Notes: generated from the letters alone by a model not told the origin. A stretch of DNA of 64,000 nt from Priestia aryabhattai B8W22 (GCF_000956595.1 NZ_JYOO01000005.1:124001-188000); one strand, 5' to 3'. Positions 46,953-56,392 are shown, counted from the first letter of the stretch. Made by a program: numbers and translations.

Positions 46953-47606
46953 TTATTTTGGCTTCATCACATAGTATATAGCCTGCTGTTTTAAAAATGA
47001 GCGCCATGTCATTGCATTTTTTTTGTTATTATATTGCGTTACTAACTGTTCAATGCGTTGTTTATGTCCTAAAAAGAAAGAGTCAATTAACACGTCATAT
47101 CCGATTGATTTTATTTTTCGAATCCAAATTACTTGTTGTTCCTCTAAATTTGCAAATCTTCCTCTTACATCTTTGATGATAACCTGCTCATTTGTCAATG
47201 GGGTATATCCTTTTAAGAAAAACGAATTAGGTACTTTAGACACAATAATTGGCTCTAGTACACTCGTCAAAAAAAAGGCTCCTTGAATCAAAAACGACTC
47301 TGTTTTCTGCTTCGCCTGATCAGCTAAAAAAAGCTGCAGCAGGGTTTTCCCCTGGATGGTTACATATTCAAATGCAAACCACTGAAAAAATAATTGTTCA
47401 TGGGAATCAGACAGAGGCGCCTCATGAGGCAAGTTTACTAACTCTTTAAATAGATGTGAAGCCCGCACTTTTTCTCGTATATTCGTATAGCGGTTCACAA
47501 AAAAGAAATATTGATTGTAAAAGTCGCAAATAGCATTATCAGACTGAAGCTGCTTTTGTTCACGAATTTCATTAAAGTTAATCAGTTCATGATTTTCTTC
47601 TGTCAT
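46953..47606 (-). CDS. Hypothetical protein, 217 residues
   Basis: I do not recognise this protein. It is soluble, aromatic-rich (FYNQYFFFVNRYTNIREKV) and basic at the end (MKPK). Blocks such as LFFQWFAFEYVTIQGKTLL and GRFANLEEQQVIWIRKIKSI suggest a compact alpha/beta fold. There is no signal peptide or membrane helix. The ATG has a weak ribosome site (GTGAAGAG). It lies between murC and sftA, same strand, where B. subtilis has no obvious equivalent that I recall. Codon use looks native, so I do not see evidence of transfer. Confidence 0.75.
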   Translation of the reverse strand: MTEENHELINFNEIREQKQLQSDNAICDFYNQYFFFVNRYTNIREKVRASHLFKELVNLPHEAPLSDSHEQLFFQWFAFEYVTIQGKTLLQLFLADQAKQKTESFLIQGAFFLTSVLEPIIVSKVPNSFFLKGYTPLTNEQVIIKDVRGRFANLEEQQVIWIRKIKSIGYDVLIDSFFLGHKQRIEQLVTQYNNKKNAMTWRSFLKQQAIYYVMKPK

Positions 47607-47841
47607 TACTCTTCACTCGTACTCTAATTATTTTGATTTGTCCTCTTTAAACGCCTTCAGCTCATATGTTTCTGCTGGTGAGAAATGATAGCAAACTATC
47701 ACATGCTAAAAAAGCAAAACACACATTATCCTTACATATAGTAAATCATTTTACTAGTTCTGACAAACCTTTTCCTTTTTTTCCTGATGTATTTCTTCCA
47801 AAATCTCTACTCAAATTCTGTATAAACGAACTTAAAGCAGG

Positions 47842-47923
47842 AAAAAAGAGGCGATGGATACAGTGACAGAGCGTTAGCTCACATAAAGCTGTATCCTGCT
47901 GATCTTGCATAGCCTCTTTTTTT
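47842..47923 (-). terminator. Long hairpin after sftA
   Basis: Minus strand: AAAAAGAGGC, then GGATACAG ... CTGTATCC inner stem, then GCCTCTTTTTT. Two stacked perfect stems with internal loops, about 80 bases in all, followed by a T-run. It lies 23 bases after the sftA stop. Its AAAAAGAGGCT start resembles the ends of the dispersed repeats, but the rest differs. The gap 47607-47945 holds nothing else I can support. Confidence 0.65.
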
Positions 47924-47945
47924 AACCTACATGCAGAAAAACAGC

Positions 47946-50900
47946 TTAAAATGTAGAGGTGGCTGTTTGACTTTCCATTTCCTGAAGCTCGTTTTCGGTA
48001 ATGAGCACATCTCTCGGCTTGCTTCCTCTTGCTTCTGAAATAATTCCTTGCTGCTCCATCATATCAATTAGGCGCGCTGCGCGATTGTACCCCATTCTGA
48101 AGCGTCTTTGCAGACTGGAAGTAGATGCACCGCCTTGATCTAGCACAAACTCGCATGCTTCATAGAAAAGCTCATCTTCTTCATTCGAAGCAAAGCTTTG
48201 CTGCTTTCTCAACAAATCTTCTTGATCAAATAAGTATGTTGGCTTCATTTGTTTTTTGACATGATCTACAACGCGATCAATTTCTTCATCTGAAACAAAG
48301 TTCCCTTGAATTCGAACGCTTTTAGAAGATCCGTTTTCAAGAAGCAGCATATCACCTTTACCTAATAGCTTTTCTGCTCCCCCTGTGTCGATAATTGTAC
48401 GTGAATCAACTTGCGAAGAAACAGAAAATGCGATACGGGTTGGCACATTCGCTTTAATTAAGCCTGTAATAACATCTACGGAAGGACGCTGCGTTGCAAG
48501 CAATAAGTGAATGCCACACGCTCTTGCCTTTTGTGCAATACGGCAAATAGCTTCCTCTACTTCCCCCGGAGATACCATCATTAAGTCGGCAAGTTCATCA
48601 ATAATAATAACTAGATATGGCAGCTCCCCGCTTTTTTCATGGTGTTCTTTTACACGTTCGTTGTATTTTGTAATATCACGTACGCCCGCATGTGCAAACA
48701 GTTCATAACGGCGCTCCATTTCCTCTACTGCCCATTTTAAAGCTGTAGTAGCTGCTTTAGCATCCGTGATAACCGGGCTGACTAAATGCGGAATTCCGTT
48801 GTAAGGAGCTAGTTCAACCATTTTAGGGTCAATTAACATAAGCTTGACTTCGTGTGGCGCAGCTTTATAAAGCAAGCTGACGATAATGGTATTAATACAG
48901 ACACTTTTACCAGACCCCGTCGCTCCGGCAATTAAACCGTGAGGCATTTTGTTCAAGTCAGTCACAACCGGCGTTCCTGAAATATCTAACCCTAGCGCCA
49001 CCGTTAAAGGAGAGTTATCTTTTCTAAAAGAAGGATGCCTCAAAATTTCGCGAATTAACACCGGCTTACTTTGACGGTTTGGGACTTCAATTCCAATCGT
49101 ATTTTTCCCTGGAATTGGCGCTTCAATTCGGATATCACGCGCGGCTAGGCTCAGTTTAATATCATCTGTTAAATTTGTAATTTTGTTCACTTTCACACCG
49201 GGCTCAGGATGTACTTCAAATCTGGTCACGGTAGGACCTTGCGTGACGTTTACGACCTTAGCTCGAACGTTAAAGTTTTTTAATGTCATATCCAAAAGCT
49301 CACGCTGCTCATCCGCCCATTGATTATCTTCTTCAATAGCGGCCGGAGGAATGTTAAGCAAGTTCATTCCAGGAAATGTATAAGGAGAAGAAGCCTTTAC
49401 ATTTACAGGTTCTTCAGCTTTTAATGAAGCCTGTGGAACCGCTTCTTTGGTTTTTTCACCGTGAACTTCTTCTTGCCTACTTACTTCCGTTTTTTTTTGC
49501 AGACCTTCTGCTTCCTGCCTTTGGTATGAACCTTGGGACGGCTGACTTTTTTCTCGAGCGCTGTTATCCATCTTTGTGCGGTCTTTTTTCAGCATCATCA
49601 CATTAAAAGGTACTAATCGCTTGCCGCGAGCTCGTTCAGCATTCCCTGGCTGTTCTGCAGGTACAAGAGGTTCTACAGCTGACTCTTGCTGTACTTGTCC
49701 TTGTAACTCTTGACTTTCTTGTATACTGCTCTCTTCCTCTTTTATCACTGAATTTTCAAGCTCTTGGTGAACAACAGCCGGTGCCGCTTCTGGTTGCCAT
49801 TCATCAGCTGCGGGTTGCGATGGATGTAAACTTTCAGAATTCAACTCGTGTTCTGCTTCAATATGAACACTGTTTGTTGGCTCTTCTAGAATGACGTCAC
49901 TTTCTTTCTCAGCGGCTGGAGCTTCTTCTATCTTTCTAGGCTTTAGTGCTTCTACTTCTTCTGCTGCTTGTAAAAGAGCTATGCTTTCTTCCATCAACGT
50001 TTCTGCTTTTACCTCTTCAGCTTCATTTCCGATCTCTTGTTGGAACGAAACGGATGATTCAAACGGAGGCGTTTCCTTTGAAATTGAAGCCTCTTCGGCT
50101 ACTGCTGTTTCTTCCGCCAAATCCCAGTCAGGAGTTTTCTCTTTTGCCACTAACGGTTCGACCGCGTGTGATTCTTCAAAAGTTGGAGCCTCTTCCTGTT
50201 CTTTTACGGCTACTGAAGAACTTAGCTTTTCTTCAGGAAATGATAGCTTCTCTTTTTGATTTTCCTCATATTGCTTCCACTGAGCAAAACGCTGAGAAGA
50301 CAGTTGCATCATTTCTTCCGTTTCTTGAACCGGCGCTTCTTCGGCTACAGGCTTAGAAACTGATTTTCTTAACGGCTCTACAACAGACGTATTCATCGCT
50401 CGTCGGTAAATTTCATCTTCAAACGCTGCTTTTGATAACTGTGTACTCGGAAGCTCATATTCTACTACTTCCTCACTCCCGGTTTGTACAACATTAGAAG
50501 GCCGCTTATTAAACCCATAGACAGGTGAAGGAATTTCAGTCGGACGAAACGGACGTTTTCTTACTTGCGGAATCGCTTCTTTCTTTTCAGATACTGTTTT
50601 TAACGGCTGAGATACTGACTTAGGCTGCGTTAGCGCCGACTTGCGAACAGGCTCTTGATAAAACGGAGCCGGTGCCTTTTTTGCTACAGGCCTTGGTTCA
50701 TTTTTAGGAATTGCTGACTTTTTTGCTTCTCCCATATCATCAATCAAAGGGAAACGAAACGTTCCTTTTGGATATTGATAAGCTACTTTTGTATGAACAT
50801 CTTGCTGTTCTTCACTGTAACTCCGTTTTTGCGTTCTGGCCGAGTGTGGAACAGAAGGTTTTGGCGCTGCTTTCATCACTGGCTTTTGATGAACTGACTG

Positions 50901-51050
50901 CATTTGTTTAGGCTTAGGAGCCTTCTTTTTAGGAATTGTTTTTTCTCTATTTAAAGGGTATTCTTCCGTTGTATTTCCATGTTCGTCTACAACGATTTCT
51001 TTCACTTCGTATCCTAGTAAATAATCCATTACTTTTCGTACAAAACCCAT
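47946..51050 (-). CDS. sftA: DNA translocase SftA
   Basis: A FtsK/SpoIIIE-family soluble translocase that moves chromosomal DNA from the closing septum during vegetative division. It has 1034 residues, against about 950 in B. subtilis (YtpT). No membrane helices are seen. A long Glu/Pro/Lys-rich, probably disordered linker (about 60-560) explains the extra length. The motor has Walker A GATGSGKSVCIN near 695-705 and Walker B VIIIDELADLMM. The gamma domain (DELFYEACEFVLDQGGASTS, MGYNRAARLIDMMEQQG) reads DNA polarity sequences. Start at ATG 51050 (MGFVRKVMDYLLG) follows AAAGAGTG. A GTG nine bases earlier overlaps that site. Confidence 0.95.
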   Translation of the reverse strand: MGFVRKVMDYLLGYEVKEIVVDEHGNTTEEYPLNREKTIPKKKAPKPKQMQSVHQKPVMKAAPKPSVPHSARTQKRSYSEEQQDVHTKVAYQYPKGTFRFPLIDDMGEAKKSAIPKNEPRPVAKKAPAPFYQEPVRKSALTQPKSVSQPLKTVSEKKEAIPQVRKRPFRPTEIPSPVYGFNKRPSNVVQTGSEEVVEYELPSTQLSKAAFEDEIYRRAMNTSVVEPLRKSVSKPVAEEAPVQETEEMMQLSSQRFAQWKQYEENQKEKLSFPEEKLSSSVAVKEQEEAPTFEESHAVEPLVAKEKTPDWDLAEETAVAEEASISKETPPFESSVSFQQEIGNEAEEVKAETLMEESIALLQAAEEVEALKPRKIEEAPAAEKESDVILEEPTNSVHIEAEHELNSESLHPSQPAADEWQPEAAPAVVHQELENSVIKEEESSIQESQELQGQVQQESAVEPLVPAEQPGNAERARGKRLVPFNVMMLKKDRTKMDNSAREKSQPSQGSYQRQEAEGLQKKTEVSRQEEVHGEKTKEAVPQASLKAEEPVNVKASSPYTFPGMNLLNIPPAAIEEDNQWADEQRELLDMTLKNFNVRAKVVNVTQGPTVTRFEVHPEPGVKVNKITNLTDDIKLSLAARDIRIEAPIPGKNTIGIEVPNRQSKPVLIREILRHPSFRKDNSPLTVALGLDISGTPVVTDLNKMPHGLIAGATGSGKSVCINTIIVSLLYKAAPHEVKLMLIDPKMVELAPYNGIPHLVSPVITDAKAATTALKWAVEEMERRYELFAHAGVRDITKYNERVKEHHEKSGELPYLVIIIDELADLMMVSPGEVEEAICRIAQKARACGIHLLLATQRPSVDVITGLIKANVPTRIAFSVSSQVDSRTIIDTGGAEKLLGKGDMLLLENGSSKSVRIQGNFVSDEEIDRVVDHVKKQMKPTYLFDQEDLLRKQQSFASNEEDELFYEACEFVLDQGGASTSSLQRRFRMGYNRAARLIDMMEQQGIISEARGSKPRDVLITENELQEMESQTATSTF

Positions 51051-51300
51051 TTTTATCACTCTTTCTATCAGACTATCTTACTTCGTTTAGCCTCTTATAC
51101 CGCAGTGCTGCGACATCTACAAAAAGCTATCCATGCATCCTTTATTTACCTTTGGCCTCAAAGTATTCTCTGAGATGGATATATATACTATCTTTTCATT
51201 TATCATTCTATCACGTATGCTTGAACTCTTACTATAAAATCTACTATTTTGCTTCCCTTATTTATACAGTAAAATTCCTCTTTGCAAAAATATTTTTTCA

Positions 51301-51327
51301 CGTTTAATTAGCACTTATAATTAAACG
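51301..51327. repeat. Perfect inverted repeat before the ytpR terminator
   Basis: CGTTTAATTA, a seven-base loop, TAATTAAACG. It adjoins the ytpR terminator and has no T-run of its own. The rest of 51051-51479 holds no supported gene. Confidence 0.6.
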
Positions 51328-51329
51328 CG

Positions 51330-51362
51330 AAAAAAGCCACTAGTATATACTAGTGGCTTTTA
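51330..51362 (-). terminator. ytpR terminator
   Basis: AAAAGCCACTAGTATA/TATACTAGTGGCTTTT, a near-perfect palindrome with T-runs, followed by the inverted repeat at 51301-51327 on the minus strand. Confidence 0.85.
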
Positions 51363-51479
51363 ATTTTATCAAACCTTTTTAAGAATTGACAATTGCTTTT
51401 CAGCAACTGTAACGCTTTGAAATATACGTGTAAAAAAACATCATGCTTTTGCCCTATAAATCAGTATCGCACTCTGCTT

Positions 51480-52085
51480 TTATGCTTGAAAAGGCTGACC
51501 TACTTCATATTTGTCTTCAAGTACTAAAATCCCTTTTTCTTGAGGAGCGTTCGGAAGCGCCAGCTCTTTAGCAGAGCAAATCATACCTGAAGAAGGCACA
51601 CCGCGCAGCTCTGCATCTTTAATGATCATACCACTTGGCATAACCGCGCCTACTTTTGCTACCACCACTTTTTGACCTGCGTCTACATTTGGTGCTCCGC
51701 ATACAATTTGAAGTGTTTCTGTGCCAACATCTACTTTACAGATGTTCAGCTTATCTGCATTTGGATGCTTCTCTTTTTCTTGAACATATCCCACTACGAA
51801 TTTAGGAGATAAATCCACTTCAAGTTTACCTTCAAAACCGCTTTCGCTAAGTACACGATTTACTTCTTCCACCATTTCTTCTGTCAATTCAAGAGAACCA
51901 TTTCCCTCTACTTTCAACTTAGAAGAAGCATGAAAAATGTTATAGCCAGCTGTTGTGTTTGATTTTTGATCAAAGATACGCACAACGTCGCCTTTTGTTT
52001 CAAACGTGCGATTTTCAATTGCGATCTCTTCTAGCTTGACGATTAACGTATCGCCGATGCCTTCTTTATTATAAAAAAGATTCAT
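51480..52085 (-). CDS. ytpR: YtpR, tRNA-binding domain protein
   Basis: A 201-residue protein whose C-terminal half (about 95-200) is an EMAP/Arc1p-type tRNA-binding OB fold, as at the N-terminus of PheT. Motifs are [32 protein letters not shown] and [14 protein letters not shown]. The N-terminal half is specific to YtpR. The role may be tRNA binding or editing in trans, but is unproven. It starts two bases after the ytpQ stop, so it is coupled in a ytpP-ytpQ-ytpR run. Confidence 0.92.
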   Translation of the reverse strand: MNLFYNKEGIGDTLIVKLEEIAIENRTFETKGDVVRIFDQKSNTTAGYNIFHASSKLKVEGNGSLELTEEMVEEVNRVLSESGFEGKLEVDLSPKFVVGYVQEKEKHPNADKLNICKVDVGTETLQIVCGAPNVDAGQKVVVAKVGAVMPSGMIIKDAELRGVPSSGMICSAKELALPNAPQEKGILVLEDKYEVGQPFQA

Positions 52086-52087
52086 AA

Positions 52088-52900
52088 TTAGTCCCGTCCT
52101 TTACTGCGATTTTTTCCTAGGATAAAAATAGGTTCTAGCTCGCCGTTTTCGTATAAAAATGAAAGAGCTGTGATGGGTACACGTCCACTTGCAAAAAAGC
52201 TCATGGTCATCTGCGCAAGAATATCATAACCCGTTTCGTTTTGGATATCAGCTAGAATCAGCACATCTTGGTGAGGTACTGCTACAGCCATTGTGCCCGA
52301 AACACTAGAAGCAAAATCTTGCAAAAATGCCTCATTAAGAATTCGGCTTGCATCGTATCCATCGTTTTGATTTACAAAATAAAAGTCATTGCCTGCTACC
52401 GTATCTTTTTTATGTGAAATCGGCAAAGAGCGAAGATTAAATTTAGCCATTTCCCGCACTGCGGATAGATCTAAATTTTCCTTGCGAATTAGTTTCTCAT
52501 CTAATAGACGATATGTATTGCCTAAATCAAGCGCATAATAAATGCGTGTTTCAGCTGTATGTTCATCATAAATCAACGGCACGTCTTCATTCGATTTATC
52601 CGGAAAAGACGTTGAGCGAATAACTGGATAAATGCGCTTTTCTTTTCCCGTTACCTGCTGTTCATCGTTCATAACACGAAGAGCTTCTTTTATATAATAT
52701 ACCATTTCATCTAGAGCTGCTTCCTTTTTTTCTTCCCATTTTGCAATTAGCCCAGGTAAAGAAATGGTTACACCTTTTTTCGTTTCCTGATGTTCAACGC
52801 GCAGCGTATCTTTTTCACGATCAAATAAAAATGACCAATCCGCACCCGTTAATCGCTCTTCTAATAGTTTTCTCATCTTTTGACTATTCATTTTCGCCAT
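52088..52900 (-). CDS. ytpQ: YtpQ, DUF1444 protein
   Basis: A 270-residue cytoplasmic protein of the DUF1444 family (B. subtilis YtpQ 269 residues), unknown function. Conserved stretches include [57 protein letters not shown] and [14 protein letters not shown]. The start MAKMNSQKM at 52900 follows AAAGGAGG. The frame reads seven codons upstream inside the ribosome site. It is coupled to ytpR downstream; a 14-base inverted repeat lies just upstream, after ytpP. Confidence 0.9.
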   Translation of the reverse strand: MAKMNSQKMRKLLEERLTGADWSFLFDREKDTLRVEHQETKKGVTISLPGLIAKWEEKKEAALDEMVYYIKEALRVMNDEQQVTGKEKRIYPVIRSTSFPDKSNEDVPLIYDEHTAETRIYYALDLGNTYRLLDEKLIRKENLDLSAVREMAKFNLRSLPISHKKDTVAGNDFYFVNQNDGYDASRILNEAFLQDFASSVSGTMAVAVPHQDVLILADIQNETGYDILAQMTMSFFASGRVPITALSFLYENGELEPIFILGKNRSKGRD

Positions 52901-52931
52901 ATTTACGCCTCCTTTTCTCATTTTTATGTAT

Positions 52932-52965
52932 GAAGACTGATAGCTGTAGATAGCTATCAGTCTTC
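52932..52965. repeat. 14-base perfect inverted repeat, ytpP-ytpQ
   Basis: GAAGACTGATAGCT, a GTAGAT loop, AGCTATCAGTCTTC. It lies between the ytpP stop and the ytpQ ribosome site and has no T-run on either side. It is a candidate RNA stability or processing hairpin and not a classical terminator. Confidence 0.75.
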
Positions 52966-52972
52966 ACTTGAT

Positions 52973-53281
52973 TTATGCATTTAAGCCGTTAATAAACTCT
53001 TCAATTTCTTCTTTTGTTTTACGGTCTTTGCTGACAAAACGCCCTGTTTCTTCTCCGTTGCTGTAACCAACAAAGCTTGGAATTCCAAAGATGCTTAATT
53101 CTGCACAAAGATCGATGAAGTCGTCGCGGTCGACATAGTGAAATGTATACTCGCTATGATTCGCCTCAATTTCTGGAAGCACAGGCTCGATTACTCGGCA
53201 ATCTGGGCACCAGTCTGCTGAAAACATCATGATATGTTTTCCTTCTTTAATGATTTCTTTGTATTGTTCAATTGTTTGCAT
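52973..53281 (-). CDS. ytpP: Thioredoxin-like protein YtpP
   Basis: A 102-residue thioredoxin-fold protein. The active motif is SADWCPDCRVIEPV near 22-35 (CPDC in place of CGPC), and cis-Pro is in IFGIPSFVGYSNG near 75. It is probably a thiol-disulfide reductant of unknown client. The start MQTIEQYKEIIKEG has only a weak ribosome site visible (GAAAAAATGGAAAAAA region), although GGAGG lies about 25 bases upstream. It heads the ytpP-ytpQ-ytpR run. Confidence 0.92.
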   Translation of the reverse strand: MQTIEQYKEIIKEGKHIMMFSADWCPDCRVIEPVLPEIEANHSEYTFHYVDRDDFIDLCAELSIFGIPSFVGYSNGEETGRFVSKDRKTKEEIEEFINGLNA

Positions 53282-53445
53282 TTTTTTCCATTTTTTCTTT
53301 CCTCCACTTTTTCTTTTACTTTCGTATTTAAACGGCTAAAGCCCCATACATTATTTAATCCTTCTACATCAAAACATAGTATATGAGTTGTTGCAACTAT
53401 CATACACTGATGCTTTTCTATTATAAAGGGTTACAAAGAAATTTC

Positions 53446-53970
53446 CTATTGAACAGCTTGATTTGTCCTAAAATCCAGCTGTCCTTTTAGCATTAAAACA
53501 ACTTGATAAAACATAGCGGTCCGATCTAAATTTCCATTGGTGAAAATACCGATTGCTCCTTCTTTTTTTCGAATATTCTTTTGGTTTGTATACACTTCCA
53601 TAGCTTCGGCTAATTCTTTTTTATCATGACGAAGCATACCGGCTACCGCTTCAGGAAGCAGAATACGAGCTCCTCCACCTAAAATCGGTTCAAGGTCCTT
53701 AGAGGTAACAAGACTTCCCCAGTTGCAAAGGAATAAGCCATGAGGCGTTTCCTGCACCCCTCCTTCAAGTCCAATGCCAATATCAGCACCTGTCGCTTTG
53801 ACAGCAGCACGTGCGCGGTTAATCGCTCCTTGGATGGTTTCTTCATCAGAAAAAGGCTGTGGCGACACCCCGGACTGCACGTCTACCTCTACGTATGTAA
53901 AAGTATCTCCAAATACTTTTTTTACTGCATTTACTTTTGTTGGATTCTTCGTTCCGATTGCAATTTTCAT
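53446..53970 (-). CDS. DUF84 family nucleoside triphosphatase
   Basis: A 174-residue protein of the DUF84/YjjX family, which hydrolyses inosine and xanthosine triphosphates and keeps them out of nucleic acids. Motifs are MKIAIGTKNPTKVNAVKKVF (phosphate-binding start), VSPQPFSDEETIQGAINRA and IGIGLEGGVQETPHGLFLCNW. The ATG follows CAGGAGAAAAAA. It lies between ytpP and ytoP on the same strand, with no close terminator. Substrate preference is inferred from the family. Confidence 0.88.
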   Translation of the reverse strand: MKIAIGTKNPTKVNAVKKVFGDTFTYVEVDVQSGVSPQPFSDEETIQGAINRARAAVKATGADIGIGLEGGVQETPHGLFLCNWGSLVTSKDLEPILGGGARILLPEAVAGMLRHDKKELAEAMEVYTNQKNIRKKEGAIGIFTNGNLDRTAMFYQVVLMLKGQLDFRTNQAVQ

Positions 53971-54028
53971 TTTTTTCTCCTGTCATTATGAAACAAAGCA
54001 ACCGCAAAAGCAGCTGCTTTGTTCTTCT

Positions 54029-55102
54029 TTATCCGTTTTGCTTAATCGTATCAAGCGTTGTTTGGTCTGTAGAACGTACAAGTTTAACTAATAATTCTTT
54101 TGCAGCTGCATAGTCATCCACATGAATCATAGATGCATGAGTATGAATATAACGTGAACATACGCCGATTACTGCAGAAGGAACGCCATTATTAGAAGTA
54201 TGAACGCGCCCTGCATCCGTACCTCCTGGAGAAACGAAGTATTGATAAGGGATGCTGTTTGTCTCAGCTGTATCTAAAATAAATTCTCTCATTCCTCTAT
54301 GTGTGACCATCGTACGGTCAAAGATACGAAGTAATACGCCTTTTCCTAATTGTCCAAATGCATTTTTATCGCCTGATGTATCGTTAGCAGGACTAGCATC
54401 TAGTGCATAAAACAAATCCGGTTTAATCATATTCGCAGCTGATTGAGCACCGCGAAGCCCTACTTCTTCTTGAACAGTAGCTCCAGAATATAAGATATTT
54501 GGCAATTTTTCATTTTTTACTTCTTTTAATAATTCAACCGCAAGTCCGCACCCATAGCGGTTATCCCATGCTTTCGCCAATATTTTCTTTTCATTTGCCA
54601 TTGGCGTAAACGGACAAATCGGTACAATTTGATCGCCAGGACGAATGCCCATTTCTGCTACTTCCTGCTTGCTATCTGCGCCCACATCAATCATCATATT
54701 TTTAATGGCCATCGGCTTGTTGCGCTGTGATTCATCTAATAAATGGGGAGGAATAGAAGCAATTACCCCGGTGATAGGACCTTTTTTTGTAACAACATGG
54801 ACGCGTTGAGCTAGAAGTACTTGACTCCACCATCCTCCTAGAGTTTGAAAACGAAGCATTCCTTTATCTGTTACAGATGTAACCATAAATCCTACTTCGT
54901 CCATATGTCCTGCTACCATTACTTTAGGACCTTTTTCTTCATTATAACGAACGCCGAATAAACTTCCTAACCCATCTTGAATGACTTCATCTACAAGGGG
55001 TTCAATTTGCGAGCGCATAAATGAACGTACTTGATGTTCGTTTCCAGCGGCACCTGGTAACTCCGTTAATGTTTTAAATAGAGATAGCGTTTCATTGTTC
55101 AT
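54029..55102 (-). CDS. ytoP: M42 family aminopeptidase YtoP
   Basis: A dinuclear metallo-aminopeptidase (M42, glutamyl aminopeptidase/FrvX type), 357 residues as in B. subtilis YtoP. Metal ligands are in [14 protein letters not shown] near 61-74, [11 protein letters not shown] near 176, the catalytic Glu in [13 protein letters not shown] near 208-220, and ALDASP and GGTDAGRVH. It probably forms a large multimer, as known for the family. The ATG follows AAAGGAGAG. Confidence 0.94.
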   Translation of the reverse strand: MNNETLSLFKTLTELPGAAGNEHQVRSFMRSQIEPLVDEVIQDGLGSLFGVRYNEEKGPKVMVAGHMDEVGFMVTSVTDKGMLRFQTLGGWWSQVLLAQRVHVVTKKGPITGVIASIPPHLLDESQRNKPMAIKNMMIDVGADSKQEVAEMGIRPGDQIVPICPFTPMANEKKILAKAWDNRYGCGLAVELLKEVKNEKLPNILYSGATVQEEVGLRGAQSAANMIKPDLFYALDASPANDTSGDKNAFGQLGKGVLLRIFDRTMVTHRGMREFILDTAETNSIPYQYFVSPGGTDAGRVHTSNNGVPSAVIGVCSRYIHTHASMIHVDDYAAAKELLVKLVRSTDQTTLDTIKQNG

Positions 55103-55254
55103 ATATACTCTCCTTTATGTATCATTTTCTTTATTGTATCGAAAACCGGAAATAGTTGCTAGTTCCGTCCTTCTCTTCTATGACTCAACTTAACAAAGCA
55201 TTCGACAATTTGATATAATAATGAAAACATATCCTTAAAAAGCAGGTGAATAAC

Positions 55255-55566
55255 GTGAAATGGACTCAACTAATAGCAGGAGCTGCAGTCGGATTTGCAA
55301 GCGCTTATATTATTCAAAAAAGAAAGTCGTCAATTTCCTCATCGGAAGCCCTTGCGATTGTTAAAAGCGCTTTTAAACAAAACGGGGCAATCGACGGCTC
55401 ATGGATTGAAACAACAACTAAAGTCATTCAAAAACATGGTCTCTCTTTTTATGGTTATACAGGTGGAATTATCAGAACACGTGATGCAAAACAGGAACAT
55501 TACGAGTTTTTCATTGATAAAAAAAGCGGTGCTATTATTGAATTGACGTTGAATGCACCCGTTTAA
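55255..55566 (+). CDS. ytzB: YtzB, small PepSY-like membrane protein
   Basis: A 103-residue protein: N-terminal hydrophobic segment (about 3-20, WTQLIAGAAVGFASAYII), a basic stop, then a PepSY-type domain (ISSSEALAIVKSAFKQ; HYEFFIDKKSGAIIELT). PepSY domains are thought to inhibit or bind peptidases. The start is GTG at 55255 (MKWTQLIAG), six bases after AGGTGA. The GTG nine bases earlier overlaps that site. Its 3' end overlaps ytnP by 32 bases (convergent). Confidence 0.85.
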   Translation: MKWTQLIAGAAVGFASAYIIQKRKSSISSSEALAIVKSAFKQNGAIDGSWIETTTKVIQKHGLSFYGYTGGIIRTRDAKQEHYEFFIDKKSGAIIELTLNAPV

Positions 55567-56392
55567 TTTCGTCAACTATTTCTCCTTTATTATCCCATTT
55601 TACAGCTCGATAAAAAGCATCATGATAAAAACTTAGCCAAGCTTGATGCTCATAGGCATAAGCTAGCCACTGCTGTTTTTGTTCAATCGAAGTCATTGGA
55701 TAATCATCATATGCCATTACCCATAAGACATTTTGATGTGCATGTGTTGGCAAAAGATCGCCCATGTGCACTAAGATGTCGTTGTTTCCTTTTAATACAA
55801 CTACAGCATGGCCATCGCTGTGACCGCCGGTATGATGAACAGTTACTCCAGGCACAATTTCATCTTTGTCGCTAAATGTTATTATTTGATGCTGAATAAA
55901 TTCCCAATTTTGTTTCCAATACGTATTTTTAGAACGTATATTAGGATTTCTCATTTCATTCCACTCGATGTCGCTAACAAAAATTCTTGCATTTGGAAAA
56001 GCAGAGGAAAAATTTCCGTTGATACATTTTGTTAAGCCTGACACATGATCAAAGTGGAGATGCGTCATAATGATATGAGTAATATCTTCACACGTAAACC
56101 CTAACTTTTGTAAGTCTTCAGCAATAAATGATTCTTCCGTTACGCCAAAATGACGCTTTTTTTTCTCATCCAACATCCCTTTTCCTATGCCTGCATCAAT
56201 TAACATGAGGTGTTTTTCAGTTTGAACGAGCAAAGGATCAGTCCTCATTGGAATTCGATTTCCTTCTGAGATAGAATATTTTTTTGTCCAAAGCTCTTTT
56301 GGAACAACACCAAACATTGCCCCTCCGTCTAAATGATTATTCCCTCCACGAAGCCATGTCACTTTTAATCCGCCTATTGTTAACGTTTCCAT
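55535..56392 (-). CDS. ytnP: YtnP, MBL-fold lactonase (quorum quenching)
   Basis: A metallo-beta-lactamase-fold hydrolase of 285 residues (B. subtilis YtnP about 281). The zinc motif is IIMTHLHFDHVSGL near 108-121, with further ligands in HHTGGHSDGHAVV near 187 and MGDLLPTHAH near 212. In B. subtilis it degrades a signal that triggers streptomycin production in Streptomyces. The ATG follows ATGGAGGTG. Its last 32 bases overlap the end of ytzB on the other strand. Confidence 0.92.
   Translation of the reverse strand: METLTIGGLKVTWLRGGNNHLDGGAMFGVVPKELWTKKYSISEGNRIPMRTDPLLVQTEKHLMLIDAGIGKGMLDEKKKRHFGVTEESFIAEDLQKLGFTCEDITHIIMTHLHFDHVSGLTKCINGNFSSAFPNARIFVSDIEWNEMRNPNIRSKNTYWKQNWEFIQHQIITFSDKDEIVPGVTVHHTGGHSDGHAVVVLKGNNDILVHMGDLLPTHAHQNVLWVMAYDDYPMTSIEQKQQWLAYAYEHQAWLSFYHDAFYRAVKWDNKGEIVDEIKRVHSTSIQ

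Noticed and set aside
47666-47866. 66-codon frame in the sftA downstream gap
   Set aside because: It runs into the hairpin at 47842 and has no ribosome site or recognisable composition.
50936-51307. 123-codon plus-strand frame at the sftA 5' end
   Set aside because: Starts inside sftA antisense and runs into AT-rich non-coding sequence; Leu/Phe/Tyr-rich composition is typical of such shadows.
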